From Gymnodinialimonas sp. 57CJ19 (GTDB taxonomy: Bacteria; Pseudomonadota; Alphaproteobacteria; Rhodobacterales; Rhodobacteraceae): 64,000 nucleotides of DNA. Shown here piece after piece: positions 19,106 to 27,730 of the stretch. The stretch spans positions 3,446,001-3,510,000 of the forward strand of contig NZ_CP151587.1 in assembly GCF_038396845.1 (NCBI RefSeq), in the 5' to 3' direction. Under the pieces are notes generated by a model that was not told the DNA's origin, did not search any database, and saw only the letters and a list, made by a program, of their open reading frames with translations. Position 1 is the first letter of the stretch. Every line of letters starts with the position of its first letter. The translations under genes were made by a program, and so were the position numbers.

Positions 19106-19132
19106 CTCCTTCATCTTGGCAAATACACCTCC
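19106..19132 (+). repeat. Dispersed intergenic repeat, copy 2
   Basis: The same CTCCTTCATCTTGGC core as at 12412, here continuing AAATACACCTCC, between maiA and fahA. A CCCCCCGGAGGG stretch follows. Confidence 0.7.
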
Positions 19133-19175
19133 CCCCGGAGGGTCGGCCAACTCTAATCCGCACCGAAAGTGACCC

Positions 19176-20426
19176 ATGTCTGACCTGAAACGCTCCTGGC
19201 TCTCCTCCGCCAATTCCGCCACCACGGATTTCCCCCTCAACAACCTTCCTTACGGCGTCTTCTCCGTCGATGACGGCGACCTGCGCTGCGGCGTCGCCAT
19301 CGGCGACCGCATCGTTGACGCCACCGGACTGGAACTGGCCGGCCACCTGCGCGCCCATCCCGATGCGGACGTGCTCGATGCCCCCTATTGGAACGACTTC
19401 ATGGAACTGGGCGCCCCCGCTTGGGCCGCCTACCGCACCGCCCTCACCGCCATGTTGTCGGAAGACGCGGATGATGCCACGCAAGACACCATCACCACCT
19501 TCTCCGTGCCCATGGCCGAGGCCACCTTGCACATGCCATTCCAGGTGGCGGAATACACCGACTTCTACGCCGGTCGTCACCACGCCACCAACGTCGGCAC
19601 CATGTTCCGCGGCGCCGAAAACGCCCTGCCGCCAAACTGGCTGCACATGCCCATCGGCTACAACGGCCGCGCTTCTTCCGTGGTGGTCTCCGGTACAGAT
19701 ATTCGCCGCCCCTGGGGCCAGCTGAAATCCCCCGACCACGACATGCCGATCTTCGCCCCCTCGCGGCGCTTCGATATTGAACTGGAACTGGGCGCCATTG
19801 TCGGCACCCCCTCCTCCGGCCCCCTCACCGTTGACCAAGCCGACGAGGCCATCTTCGGCTACGTCCTCCTTAACGACTGGTCTGCGCGCGACATTCAGGC
19901 TTGGGAATACCAGCCCCTCGGCCCGTTCCAAGCCAAAGCCACCGCCACCACAATCAGCCCCTGGATCGTCACCGCCGCGGCCCTCAAACCCTTCCGCACC
20001 GCGACCCCGCCCCGTGAAGTCGCCCTCCTGCCGCACCTTTCCGACACCACGCCGATGAACCACAACATTTCCCTCACCGTCACCCTCAACGACGAACAGA
20101 TCGCCCAAACCAACGCCGATGAGCTCTACTACTCCTCGGCCCAGCAACTGGCCCACCACACCACCGCCGGCTCCCCCATGCGCGCAGGCGACCTTCTGGG
20201 CTCCGGCACCATCTCCGGCCCCGAAAAACGGAACCGAGGCTCCCTTCTGGAACTCTCCTGGGGCGGCAAGGAACCATTGGAAACCGCCTCCGGCACCCGC
20301 AGCTTCATTGAAGACGGCGACACCCTCGCGCTCCACGGCACGTCCTATGGCGACGGCTACCAGATCGGCTTCGGCCCCTGCGTCGGCCAAGTCATCCCCG
20401 CCGCCAAAGACCCTTTCACCCCCTAA
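19176..20426 (+). CDS. fahA: Fumarylacetoacetase
   Basis: 416 residues. It matches eukaryotic-type fumarylacetoacetate hydrolases closely: an N-terminal SH3-like domain (about 1-115), then DFYAGRHHATNVGTMFRG, PIGYNGRASSVVVSGT, LNDWSARDIQAWEYQPLGPF and the C-terminal LLGSGTISGPE. The acidic metal ligands and catalytic His region are intact in these blocks. It hydrolyses 4-fumarylacetoacetate to fumarate and acetoacetate, the last step of homogentisate catabolism. It is separated from maiA by 75 bp containing a repeat. No strong Shine-Dalgarno is visible before the ATG. Confidence 0.95.
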   Translation: MSDLKRSWLSSANSATTDFPLNNLPYGVFSVDDGDLRCGVAIGDRIVDATGLELAGHLRAHPDADVLDAPYWNDFMELGAPAWAAYRTALTAMLSEDADDATQDTITTFSVPMAEATLHMPFQVAEYTDFYAGRHHATNVGTMFRGAENALPPNWLHMPIGYNGRASSVVVSGTDIRRPWGQLKSPDHDMPIFAPSRRFDIELELGAIVGTPSSGPLTVDQADEAIFGYVLLNDWSARDIQAWEYQPLGPFQAKATATTISPWIVTAAALKPFRTATPPREVALLPHLSDTTPMNHNISLTVTLNDEQIAQTNADELYYSSAQQLAHHTTAGSPMRAGDLLGSGTISGPEKRNRGSLLELSWGGKEPLETASGTRSFIEDGDTLALHGTSYGDGYQIGFGPCVGQVIPAAKDPFTP

Positions 20427-20471
20427 CCCCTTCAAGGAAAGCGCCCCGCGCTCAACATCGCGCGCCGCTCC

Positions 20472-20497
20472 CTCCTTCATCTTGGCAAATACAACTC
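20472..20497 (+). repeat. Dispersed intergenic repeat, copy 3
   Basis: CTCCTTCATCTTGGCAAATA followed by CAACTC, nearly identical to copy 2, between fahA and the MBL-fold gene. It shares the CAACTC end with the inverted copy 4 at 42377. Confidence 0.7.
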
Positions 20498-20572
20498 AAT
20501 CCCCCGCGCCCCACAGGCGCTGCCCCCTCTCCTTCACGCGCGCCCCGCGCTGACCACATAAGGAAACACCCC

Positions 20573-21523
20573 ATGGCCAAAGCTTTCGCATCCCAAGGCG
20601 ACATGACCGAGAAAACCATCACCTTCGACGAGATTGGCGAAGGCCTCTATGCCTTTACCGCCGAAGGGGACCCGAACTCCGGCGTTATCATCGGCGACGA
20701 CAGCGTCATGATCGTGGAGGCTCAGGCCACCCCGCGCCTTGCCAACAAGGTGATCGACTGCGTGCGCTCGGTCACCGACAAGCCGATCTCCCACCTCGTC
20801 CTGACCCACTACCACGCCGTCCGCGTGCTCGGTGCCTCGGCCTATGAAGCGCCGCAGATCATCATGTCCGATGTCGCCCGCTCCATGGTGGTGGAGCGGG
20901 GACAGGAGGATTGGGATAGCGAATTCCAACGCTTCCCCCGCCTGTTTGAAGGTCACGAGTCCATCCCCGGCCTTACCTACCCCACCACGACGTTTAGCGA
21001 TGCGATGACCGTCTACCTGGGCAACCGCCGCGTCGATATCTCCCACATCGGCCGCGCCCATACGGCGGGCGACGCGGTGATCCACGTCCCCGATGCCAAC
21101 GTGCTGTTCACCGGCGACATCGTCGAGGACCACTCCGCCTGCTACTGCGGCGACGGCCACTTCGCCGACTGGGGCGACACGCTCGACAACATCGCCGCAT
21201 TCCAACCCGACGCCATCGCGCCGGGCCGTGGCGGTGCGCTGATCGGGGAGGACGCCGTCGAGCGCGCCATCGCCTCTACCCGTGATTTCGTCGATAGCAC
21301 CTACGCCCCCGCCGCCCGCGTTGCGGCCAAAAACGGCACCCTCAAAGACGCCTGGGACGCGGTCCGCGCCGAATGCGACCCCAAGTTCGCCGACTACGCC
21401 ATCTACGAGCACTGCCTGCCCTTCAACGTTGCCCGCGCCTATGACGAGGCCCGCGGCATCACCCACCCCCGCATCTGGACCGACAAACGCGATCTGGAGA
21501 TGTGGGAACAGCTGCAAGGTTGA
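20573..21523 (+). CDS. MBL-fold metallo-hydrolase with altered metal motif
   Basis: 316 residues with a metallo-beta-lactamase fold. The first motif, normally HxHxDH, reads H79-Y-H81-A-V-R84, so the Asp and third His that bind the second metal are missing. Later ligands are retained (GRAHTAGD and LFTGDIVEDH). It may therefore bind one metal or a different one. AAGGA lies 10 nt before the ATG. It is located between fahA and an FAD monooxygenase; related proteins sit in aromatic-degradation clusters. Hydrolysis of a thioester, lactone or ring-cleavage by-product is conceivable, but no specific reaction can be assigned. Confidence 0.8.
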   Translation: MAKAFASQGDMTEKTITFDEIGEGLYAFTAEGDPNSGVIIGDDSVMIVEAQATPRLANKVIDCVRSVTDKPISHLVLTHYHAVRVLGASAYEAPQIIMSDVARSMVVERGQEDWDSEFQRFPRLFEGHESIPGLTYPTTTFSDAMTVYLGNRRVDISHIGRAHTAGDAVIHVPDANVLFTGDIVEDHSACYCGDGHFADWGDTLDNIAAFQPDAIAPGRGGALIGEDAVERAIASTRDFVDSTYAPAARVAAKNGTLKDAWDAVRAECDPKFADYAIYEHCLPFNVARAYDEARGITHPRIWTDKRDLEMWEQLQG

Positions 21524-21527
21524 CCCC

Positions 21528-21581
21528 GTAGACCGGGCCTTGGCCCGGGGACGGCGCAATCCGGGCCAAGGCCCGGTCTAC
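21528..21581. repeat. Long inverted repeat, 21-bp perfect arms
   Basis: The left arm 21528-21548 begins GTAGACCGGGCC; the right arm 21561-21581 is its exact complement; the loop is 12 nt. It starts 5 bp after the MBL stop and ends 16 bp before the FAD monooxygenase ATG. The left-arm sequence recurs at 28876-28897. It would form a very stable RNA hairpin within the operon. Confidence 0.85.
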
Positions 21582-21597
21582 ACGGAAGGACAAGCCC

Positions 21598-23202
21598 ATG
21601 GTCGGAGCCACCTACGCCCTCGCCCACACCCTCTACCCTTACGCGCCGGTTCCTGACCAACAGCGCGTGGCGCATCATCCCGTCATCATCATCGGTGGCG
21701 GGCCCATCGGCGTGGCCACGGGCCTCGATCTCGCGCAAAAAGGCACGCCAGCGCTGATCCTTGATGATCACGACGGCGTCGGCCAAGGCTCTCGGGCGAT
21801 CTGTTTCGCAAAGCGGACGCTGGAAATCGCCGACCGCCTCGGTGCCGGCGGGCCCATGCGTGACAAGGGGGTGGTCTGGAACACGGGGCGCGTGTTTCAT
21901 GGCGACGGCGAGGTCTTCAACTTCAATCTTCTCCCCGAGGAAGGTCACCGCAACCCGGCCTTCATCAATCTGCAACAACCCTATTTCGAGAAATTTCTCG
22001 TCGAAGCCCTGCGCGATGCACAGTCAAATTCGCAACCCATTGAAATCCGTGGCAGAAATGTGGTGCTCAAGCTTGAGCAAGACGCCGACAAAGTCACGCT
22101 GACCATCGACACGCCCGATGGCCCTTACACCGCCACGGCCGATTACGTCATCGCCTGTGACGGGGCGCGATCGCCGACCCGCGAGATGATGGGTCTTACC
22201 TTCGATGGCCGCGTGTTCGAGGATAACTTCCTGATCGCGGACGTCAAAATGACCGCCCCCTTCCCGACCGAGAGGTGGTTCTGGTTCGAGCCTTCGCTTG
22301 CCAACGCCCCCCAATCGGCCTTGCTGCACAAACAACCCGATGACGTCTGGCGCATAGATTTCCAGCTGGGATGGGACATTGATCGCAAGGCCGAACTGGC
22401 CGAGGATCGCATTCGCCAACGTATCGACGAATTCCTGCCCGCTGGCACGCAATATGATCTCGTCTGGACCTCCATCTACACGTTCCAGTGCCGCCGCATG
22501 GAGCGTTTCCGCCATGACCGGGTGATCTTCGCAGGCGACAGCGCGCACCAAGTCTCTCCTTTCGGGGCGCGCGGCGCGAACTCCGGCATCCAGGACGCCG
22601 ATAACCTCGCCTGGAAACTGGATCTGGTGCTCAAGGGCCATGCGCCCGCCAGCCTGCTGGATAGCTACCACGAGGAACGGGCCCACGGGGCCGATGAGAA
22701 TATTCTCAACTCCACCCGAGCGACGGACTTTCTGACCCCGAAATCTGACACCTCCAAGATCTTCCGCAACGCGGTGCTGACGCTGGCCAAGGATCACGCC
22801 TTTGCCCGACCTATGGTTAATTCGGGCCGCCTCTCGGTGCCTTGTACCTATGCGGGCCTGTCGCTGACGGGGGCCGATGCCCTGCCCTCGGGCCCGGCCC
22901 GCACCGCGCCCGGTGCGCCTTGCACCGACGCGCCGCTGGCCGAGGGCTTCTTGCTAGATCATCTATCGGGACATTTCACCCTTCTGGCGCTGAACACCGC
23001 CGCCCCTTCAGTCACCCATACCCTGCCCGTGAACACTGTGACGGTCCACGATCTGTCGCCAGAGCTTCGCAACCGCTATCTGGGGGACGCGCCCCACGCG
23101 CTCTACCTGATCCGGCCCGATCAACATGTCGTCGCCCGTTGGGACACCGCCACAGAGGCGCAAATCACCGATGCAATCAACGCCGCGATAGGCCAGCCAT
23201 GA
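21598..23202 (+). CDS. FAD-dependent aromatic monooxygenase (PheA/TfdB/MhpA group)
   Basis: 534 residues. An N-terminal GGGPIGVATGLDLA dinucleotide-binding motif (about 33-46), the CDGARSPTREMMGL segment with the DG fingerprint near residue 189, and FAGDSAHQVSPFGARGANSG (about 311-330), the flavin ribityl-binding motif of single-component aromatic hydroxylases. A thioredoxin-like C-terminal domain (about 440-534) is typical of this group. It probably ortho- or para-hydroxylates a phenolic acid with NAD(P)H and O2; in this operon it could feed homogentisate, for example from a hydroxyphenylacetate. AAGGA precedes the start. The precise substrate is inference. Confidence 0.85.
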   Translation: MVGATYALAHTLYPYAPVPDQQRVAHHPVIIIGGGPIGVATGLDLAQKGTPALILDDHDGVGQGSRAICFAKRTLEIADRLGAGGPMRDKGVVWNTGRVFHGDGEVFNFNLLPEEGHRNPAFINLQQPYFEKFLVEALRDAQSNSQPIEIRGRNVVLKLEQDADKVTLTIDTPDGPYTATADYVIACDGARSPTREMMGLTFDGRVFEDNFLIADVKMTAPFPTERWFWFEPSLANAPQSALLHKQPDDVWRIDFQLGWDIDRKAELAEDRIRQRIDEFLPAGTQYDLVWTSIYTFQCRRMERFRHDRVIFAGDSAHQVSPFGARGANSGIQDADNLAWKLDLVLKGHAPASLLDSYHEERAHGADENILNSTRATDFLTPKSDTSKIFRNAVLTLAKDHAFARPMVNSGRLSVPCTYAGLSLTGADALPSGPARTAPGAPCTDAPLAEGFLLDHLSGHFTLLALNTAAPSVTHTLPVNTVTVHDLSPELRNRYLGDAPHALYLIRPDQHVVARWDTATEAQITDAINAAIGQP

Positions 23203-23381
23203 CCCTGAACACCCAACCGAACATCGCCGATCCCGATGGCTTCTATGATGAGCTTTTGGCTGCCCACGAAGGGCTTTCCAAAGACCAATCCGACGCTTTG
23301 AACGCGCGGCTGATCCTGATCCTTGCCAACCATATTGGCGACCGGGACGTCCTTCGCGCGGCACTTCAAGCCGCCACCTGA
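23199..23381 (+). CDS. DUF2783 family small protein
   Basis: 60 residues starting in an ATGA overlap with the monooxygenase stop. The sequence MTLNTQPNIADPDGFYDELL and the later LNARLILILANHIGDRDVL fit the DUF2783 family, short helical proteins found next to aromatic ring hydroxylases. The function is unknown; co-translation with the monooxygenase suggests a partner or assembly role. It is followed immediately by a strong bidirectional terminator, marking the end of the homogentisate operon. Confidence 0.8.
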   Translation: MTLNTQPNIADPDGFYDELLAAHEGLSKDQSDALNARLILILANHIGDRDVLRAALQAAT

Positions 23382-23394
23382 GCCCTCAAACGAT

Positions 23395-23425
23395 CAGAGC
23401 GCCCCACTTGCGAGGGCGCTCTGAC
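23395..23425. terminator. Bidirectional terminator between the homogentisate and inositol-transport operons
   Basis: Perfect 11-bp arms TCAGAGCGCCC (23395-23405) and GGGCGCTCTGA (23415-23425) with a 9-nt loop, in the convergent gap. No long T-run, but the stem is strong. Confidence 0.75.
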
Positions 23426-23455
23426 ATCCGTTTCCAGCGCTTGTGAGATGGTCCG

Positions 23456-24226
23456 TCAGACCGTGCCACCAAGCGAACCTTCGAGCTGCGCCATCTCCTG
23501 ACCACCGGCCATGAGGTCTTGCAGCTCCTCCGGTGTGATCTCGCCCTTCTGAGCTGTGCCGAGGGTCTTGCCCCGGTTCAGCACCGTAAAACGGTCGCCC
23601 ACGGCCAGGGCGTGACGCACGTTGTGGGTGATGAACACCACGCCGATACCCGCCTTACGGACGCGGTCCACCGTAGCCAGCACGTTCGCCGTCTGCCGCA
23701 CCCCAAGGGCCGAGGTCGGTTCGTCCAAAATCAGGACTTTCGCGCCAAAGTAGACGGCGCGTGCAATGGCAACGGTCTGACGTTCGCCGCCCGACAAGGT
23801 GCCCACCGCCTGATCGGGCGAGCGCAGGTTAATGCCCATCTTCTTCATCTCGGACATCGTGGTGGCATTGGCCTTATCGAAGTCGATCATGCCGAACCGC
23901 TTCGTAGGCTCTCGGCCCATCCAGAAGTTGCGGGTGACGGACATCAGGGGGATCATCGCCAGGTCTTGGTAAACAGTCGCAATCCCTGCTTCCATCGAGT
24001 CGCGCGGGGATGAGAAGTTCATCTCTTGGCCCTCGAACAAAATGGTGCCGGACGTGGGTTTATGTACCCCGGACATCGTCTTGATGAAGGTCGATTTCCC
24101 CGCGCCGTTATCCCCCAGAAGGCAATGACATTCCCCGGCCCGCACGTCGAAAGAGACACCGTTCAGGGCAATAACCGGGCCGAAGTGCTTTTCGATATCG
24201 ACCATTTTCACGATTGGATCAGACAT
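23456..24226 (-). CDS. Sugar (CUT2) ABC transporter ATP-binding protein, probable inositol importer
   Basis: 256 residues, a single ATPase domain: Walker [10 protein letters not shown] (about 38-46), Q-loop VYQD, signature LSGGERQ, Walker [12 protein letters not shown] and the H-loop ITHN. Single-domain ATPases of this FrcA/IatA type serve fructose, rhizopine and inositol importers. It overlaps the permease stop by 1 bp (TAATG). With the permease and periplasmic protein upstream it completes a CUT2 importer. The adjacent iol genes and the shared operator suggest myo-inositol as substrate (inference). Confidence 0.88.
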   Translation of the reverse strand: MSDPIVKMVDIEKHFGPVIALNGVSFDVRAGECHCLLGDNGAGKSTFIKTMSGVHKPTSGTILFEGQEMNFSSPRDSMEAGIATVYQDLAMIPLMSVTRNFWMGREPTKRFGMIDFDKANATTMSEMKKMGINLRSPDQAVGTLSGGERQTVAIARAVYFGAKVLILDEPTSALGVRQTANVLATVDRVRKAGIGVVFITHNVRHALAVGDRFTVLNRGKTLGTAQKGEITPEELQDLMAGGQEMAQLEGSLGGTV

Positions 24227-25356
24227 TAACGCTCTCCCGTGATGATGCGGCGGATGTAGGTGTTCAGGACCACGGCGAACAACAAGATGATGCCAAGGAA
24301 GACCCGGAACAGACTGCTTTCCACATCCGCAAAGAACAGGCCCTGCTGCACGACGCCAAAGATCAACGCGCCCAAAGCAGCCCCCATGACCGAGCCGTAT
24401 CCCCCGGTGAGCAATGCGCCCCCGATGACCACGGCGATGATCGCCTCGAACTCTTTCAAGATACCGCGGTCGGCGGCGGCCGAGCCGAATTCAAACACCT
24501 GCACGCAGGCAAAAACCGTGGCGCAAAACGCTGTGGTCATGAACATGGAGATCTTAACCCGGTCCACCGGGACGCCCACATACCGAGCGGCCTGTGCGTC
24601 GCCGCCAGCGGCGAAAATCCAGTTTCCGAACTTGGTGCGGGTTAAAACGATGTGGCCCACGATAACCAGAACGATCGCCCAAACGATCAGCATTGGCAGA
24701 CCGCTAATCACCGGCTCCCCCTCTCGCGTGCCGCGTGTGAAGGTATCGACCAGGCCGATGTCAGCGAGCCAGACAAAGAACCATCCGGCCAGATCGGTGT
24801 TGAAGATCGCGGCCAACCAATCGCCCTCTGCCGCGTCTTCGATACCGCCAATGATGGTACGGCTTTCGACGGTCTGCGGCACGAAGATGGTGAAGCCCCG
24901 CAAGATGAACAAGAACGCCAGCGTCACGATGAATGACGGCAGGCCCGTGCGCACCACGATGATGCCATTGATGGCCCCGATGGTCAGACAGATCGCGAAG
25001 GTAATGATGATCGCCAGCCACATGGGCAGGCCCCAGACCACGCCGAACATCGCGATGGAAATCCCCGCGAAACCGATCATCGAGCCCACGGAAAGATCGA
25101 ACTCTCCGGCGACCATCAACATGCAGGCGCCCACGGCGATAATCATGAACTGCGCGGAAATCTGGCTCCAGTTCATGATGCCCTGGGCGTTGAACATGCC
25201 GCTGTCGCCCGCCAGGATGCCGAAGAACGCGAACACGGCGATCACGCCAACGATGCCGCCCAATTCGGGTCGGATCAGCCATTTTCTGAACCCGCCCTGT
25301 TCCTTTATGCGCTCATCTCCCGGACCGCCTGCGGCCAATGGTTCCGTTTCACTCAT
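24226..25356 (-). CDS. Sugar (CUT2) ABC transporter permease, probable inositol importer
   Basis: 376 residues from the ATG at 25354-25356 (GGGGAG about 9 nt upstream); upstream in-frame codons would add a basic, unlikely extension. About ten hydrophobic segments, with the RbsC/FrcC features [40 protein letters not shown] and [20 protein letters not shown] soluble loop of about 60 residues (residues 165-225) is typical of inositol/fructose-type permeases. It is the inner-membrane channel of the importer between the binding protein and the ATPase genes. Confidence 0.88.
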   Translation of the reverse strand: MSETEPLAAGGPGDERIKEQGGFRKWLIRPELGGIVGVIAVFAFFGILAGDSGMFNAQGIMNWSQISAQFMIIAVGACMLMVAGEFDLSVGSMIGFAGISIAMFGVVWGLPMWLAIIITFAICLTIGAINGIIVVRTGLPSFIVTLAFLFILRGFTIFVPQTVESRTIIGGIEDAAEGDWLAAIFNTDLAGWFFVWLADIGLVDTFTRGTREGEPVISGLPMLIVWAIVLVIVGHIVLTRTKFGNWIFAAGGDAQAARYVGVPVDRVKISMFMTTAFCATVFACVQVFEFGSAAADRGILKEFEAIIAVVIGGALLTGGYGSVMGAALGALIFGVVQQGLFFADVESSLFRVFLGIILLFAVVLNTYIRRIITGER

Positions 25357-25500
25357 CTTTCTGTCTCCCCGGTCGTTCACGCCCATTAGGCATCTCTGAA
25401 CTGCGTGTCTTAAAACAAATAAGGGCAGGCAACGTCGCCGCCGCCTGCCCTGAAGACCTAGCCCCGCGCGCACTTTGTCATGCGCGAGGCCGTTGGCATG

Positions 25501-26448
25501 TTAGCGGTACTCGCCGGCCAGTGCTTCGACCAACTCAAGGCCATCTGCGGTGATGAAACCGGGGCCAGAGTTGATGTTGTTGCCAGGCAGCACGCCGTAG
25601 CGGTGGTAGTTGGTCATCACGACAACCGGTAGATAGGCCTGCAAGAAGGGTTGCTGGTCGATGCCCCATTCGATCACGCCGTCACGGATGCCGTTCACGA
25701 TGTTTTCGCCAAGGTCAAAGGTGCCGAAGTAGATGTCGCCGGCCAAACCAAGCTCTTCGAGCGCCAGGATGGTGGGATCAGCCGACGTCGGCCCAAGGGC
25801 AAGAATGCCGTCGGTTTCAGGGTTGGCGTTCAAGTAAGCCATGACCCGGTTCTGAATTTCCTGAGGGTCTTGACCGGCGTCGATCATGCTCTCGCCCAGT
25901 TCCACACCCAGACCGTCCGCGAAGCCTTGGCACCGCTCGGCAACAACGGGGTTGGAGATGACGTGGTTCACGCAGAGGAAGTTGGTGACACCGTCGCCAG
26001 AAGCGCGCTGACCCGCGGCGAAGCCCGCGTCATATTCAGGCTGACCGACATACATCAAAGCGCCCACTTCGCGCGCTTGCTCTGGCGTGCCGGAGTTCAT
26101 GATAATGACGTCAATGCCCGCATCTACGGCAGCTTGGATGCTGTCGGACAAAACGGTGGGGTCGGCAAGTGTCGTGATGATGCCGTCTGGGCCGGAAGCC
26201 GCCGCCTGTTCGATCAGGCGTGCCATGTCGGCGATGTCGCCGGTGGGCGGATTGCGATATTCAACCTCTACGTCCATCTGCTCGCCGGCCAAAGCCAGGG
26301 CATTGCGGATCGTGTTCCACCAGCTGTCGCTGTCCGGTGCGTGGCTGACCAGCACGTAACGCTCGCCTTCAGCGTGAACTGCCGTGGCGCCCATCAGAGC
26401 AACTGCGGAAACCGCGGTGACTGCCATCGTCTTGAAAAATGCGTTCAT
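25501..26448 (-). CDS. Sugar-binding periplasmic protein, probable inositol importer
   Basis: 315 residues from an ATG with GGAGG 5 nt upstream. The signal peptide is residues 1-26 (ending AVHA). The mature protein is a type I periplasmic binding protein: YVLVSHAPDSDSWWNTIRNA, then DGIITTLADPTVLSDSIQAA and the second lobe DGILALGPTSADPTILALEE. Related to RbsB/IbpA-like proteins. It is the first gene of the importer operon, divergent from the LacI-type regulator with the palindromic operator between them. Confidence 0.88.
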   Translation of the reverse strand: MNAFFKTMAVTAVSAVALMGATAVHAEGERYVLVSHAPDSDSWWNTIRNALALAGEQMDVEVEYRNPPTGDIADMARLIEQAAASGPDGIITTLADPTVLSDSIQAAVDAGIDVIIMNSGTPEQAREVGALMYVGQPEYDAGFAAGQRASGDGVTNFLCVNHVISNPVVAERCQGFADGLGVELGESMIDAGQDPQEIQNRVMAYLNANPETDGILALGPTSADPTILALEELGLAGDIYFGTFDLGENIVNGIRDGVIEWGIDQQPFLQAYLPVVVMTNYHRYGVLPGNNINSGPGFITADGLELVEALAGEYR

Positions 26449-26528
26449 ATTTTCCTCCCAAAAGATATGGGGCGGGTCGAACGGCACAAGCCTTGCCCGC
26501 CTTGGCAGAAGCGTAGCGTCGATTCGGA

Positions 26529-26552
26529 TTTTTTGCAACCGGTTGCAAAAAA
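26529..26552. promoter_or_regulatory. 24-bp perfect palindrome centred on TTGCAACCGGTTGCAA, LacI-type operator
   Basis: The core TTGCAACCGGTTGCAA (26533-26548) is extended by four matching T/A pairs on each side. It lies midway between the divergent transporter operon and the LacI regulator gene. The same 16-bp core recurs exactly at 30936-30951 in the divergent iol promoter region. The central CCGG and the symmetry are typical of LacI-family sites. Confidence 0.85.
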
Positions 26553-26626
26553 ATGCCGGCCGCAGCAGTATGGTGCTCACCGATGTTAGCTCTGGCACAG
26601 CAGAGCGCCTCAGATTAAGGGGAGCC

Positions 26627-27625
26627 ATGGCCGTAACCTTAAAAGATGTAGCGATGCGTGCAGGCGTTTCGACCTCGGCTGTGTCACGCACATTCACCAA
26701 AGGCGCGTCGGTTTCTTCAAAGACCCGCGCCAAAGTGGAACGCGCGGCCGATGAGTTGGGCTACTCGCCCAATGCCCTCGCCTCTTCGCTGACCACGGGT
26801 CGCACGAAGCTGATCGGTCTTGTCTCCAACAACTTTCACAACCCCCTGTTTCTAGAGGTTTTTGACCGTTTCACGCGCGGTCTCCAGGATCGGGGGCTGC
26901 GGCCGCTTCTGGTGAACCTTTCCGACGAAACGGACCCGGTGAACTCTGTGCGCATGATGCGGCAATATTCGGTGGACGGGGCCATTGTCGCCTCTTCCAC
27001 CCTGCCCCCCAGCTTTGCCGAGGCGTATCGCTCTGCGGGTATCCCTGTGGTGCATTCCTTCGGGCGTTACGCGGCCGCGCCGCAAGTCCATGTGGTGGGA
27101 ATCGACAACGTCGCCTGTGGCCGAATGGCGGCGGAAACCCTGATTGCACGGGGTTACAAGAAAGTGGCCTTTTTGGGAGGCCCAAGGGACGCGACCTCCA
27201 CCCAAGACCGGGCCCTTGGCTTTTTGGCAACGCTGCGAAACCGGGCCGAGATCGCGGTTTCAGTCTCTTATGCGCAGGCTTATTCCTTTGATGCCGGGCG
27301 GACAGAGATGATGAAACTGTTGAGGGGCGATCGGGCCGAGGCGTATTTCTGCGGTGACGATGTTCTATCCGTGGGGGCGCTGTCGGCAGTGCAAGAGGCC
27401 GGGCTATCGGTGCCCGGCGATATCGGGATCATCGGATTGAACGACATGGAGATGGCTGCGTGGCAAAACATAAACCTCACCACGATCCGGCAACCCGTAG
27501 CCGAGATTATCAGCGCCTCAATTGATCTGGTGGTTGATACGGTCGAGGCACCCAACCGCCACCCTGAAACCCGGCTGTTCCCGTGCCAGGTGGTAGAGCG
27601 TGGCACCCTGCGCCCGCTAAATTAG
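26627..27625 (+). CDS. LacI family regulator, probable inositol catabolism repressor
   Basis: 332 residues from an ATG with AAGGGGAG upstream; a longer frame start at 26384 runs across the operator and is rejected. The N-terminal HTH (about 3-50), LKDVAMRAGVSTSAVSRTF, is followed by the LacI hinge SSLTTGRTKLIGLV, and residues 60-332 form the periplasmic-binding-protein-like effector domain. It is divergent from the importer; the TTGCAACCGGTTGCAA palindromes here and at the iol promoter make it the likely local repressor of both. Effector: probably an inositol intermediate (inference). Confidence 0.88.
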   Translation: MAVTLKDVAMRAGVSTSAVSRTFTKGASVSSKTRAKVERAADELGYSPNALASSLTTGRTKLIGLVSNNFHNPLFLEVFDRFTRGLQDRGLRPLLVNLSDETDPVNSVRMMRQYSVDGAIVASSTLPPSFAEAYRSAGIPVVHSFGRYAAAPQVHVVGIDNVACGRMAAETLIARGYKKVAFLGGPRDATSTQDRALGFLATLRNRAEIAVSVSYAQAYSFDAGRTEMMKLLRGDRAEAYFCGDDVLSVGALSAVQEAGLSVPGDIGIIGLNDMEMAAWQNINLTTIRQPVAEIISASIDLVVDTVEAPNRHPETRLFPCQVVERGTLRPLN

Positions 27626-27644
27626 TAAAGCTTGAAATGCTGCA

Positions 27645-27671
27645 CGAAACCGCCCCCTTTAGGCGATTTCG
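27645..27671. terminator. Imperfect hairpin in the convergent gap after the LacI gene
   Basis: CGAAACCGCC (27645-27654) and GGCGATTTCG (27662-27671) pair at 9 of 10 positions with a 7-nt loop. Placed between convergent genes, 20 bp after the regulator stop. Confidence 0.5.
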
Positions 27672-27730
27672 CGCGTGGATATTGTGGCTGGGGAACACCT
27701 ACAGGGTTTTGTCCGACGCGCTACATTCCC

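Noticed and set aside
18603..20480. 625-residue minus-strand open frame
   Set aside because: Antisense to maiA/fahA; Gly/Val-rich with no motif. The plus-strand genes are unmistakable.
21528..21581. Simple rho-independent terminator
   Set aside because: No T-run, lies within an apparent operon, and the arm recurs elsewhere as a half copy, so a repeat element is the better description.
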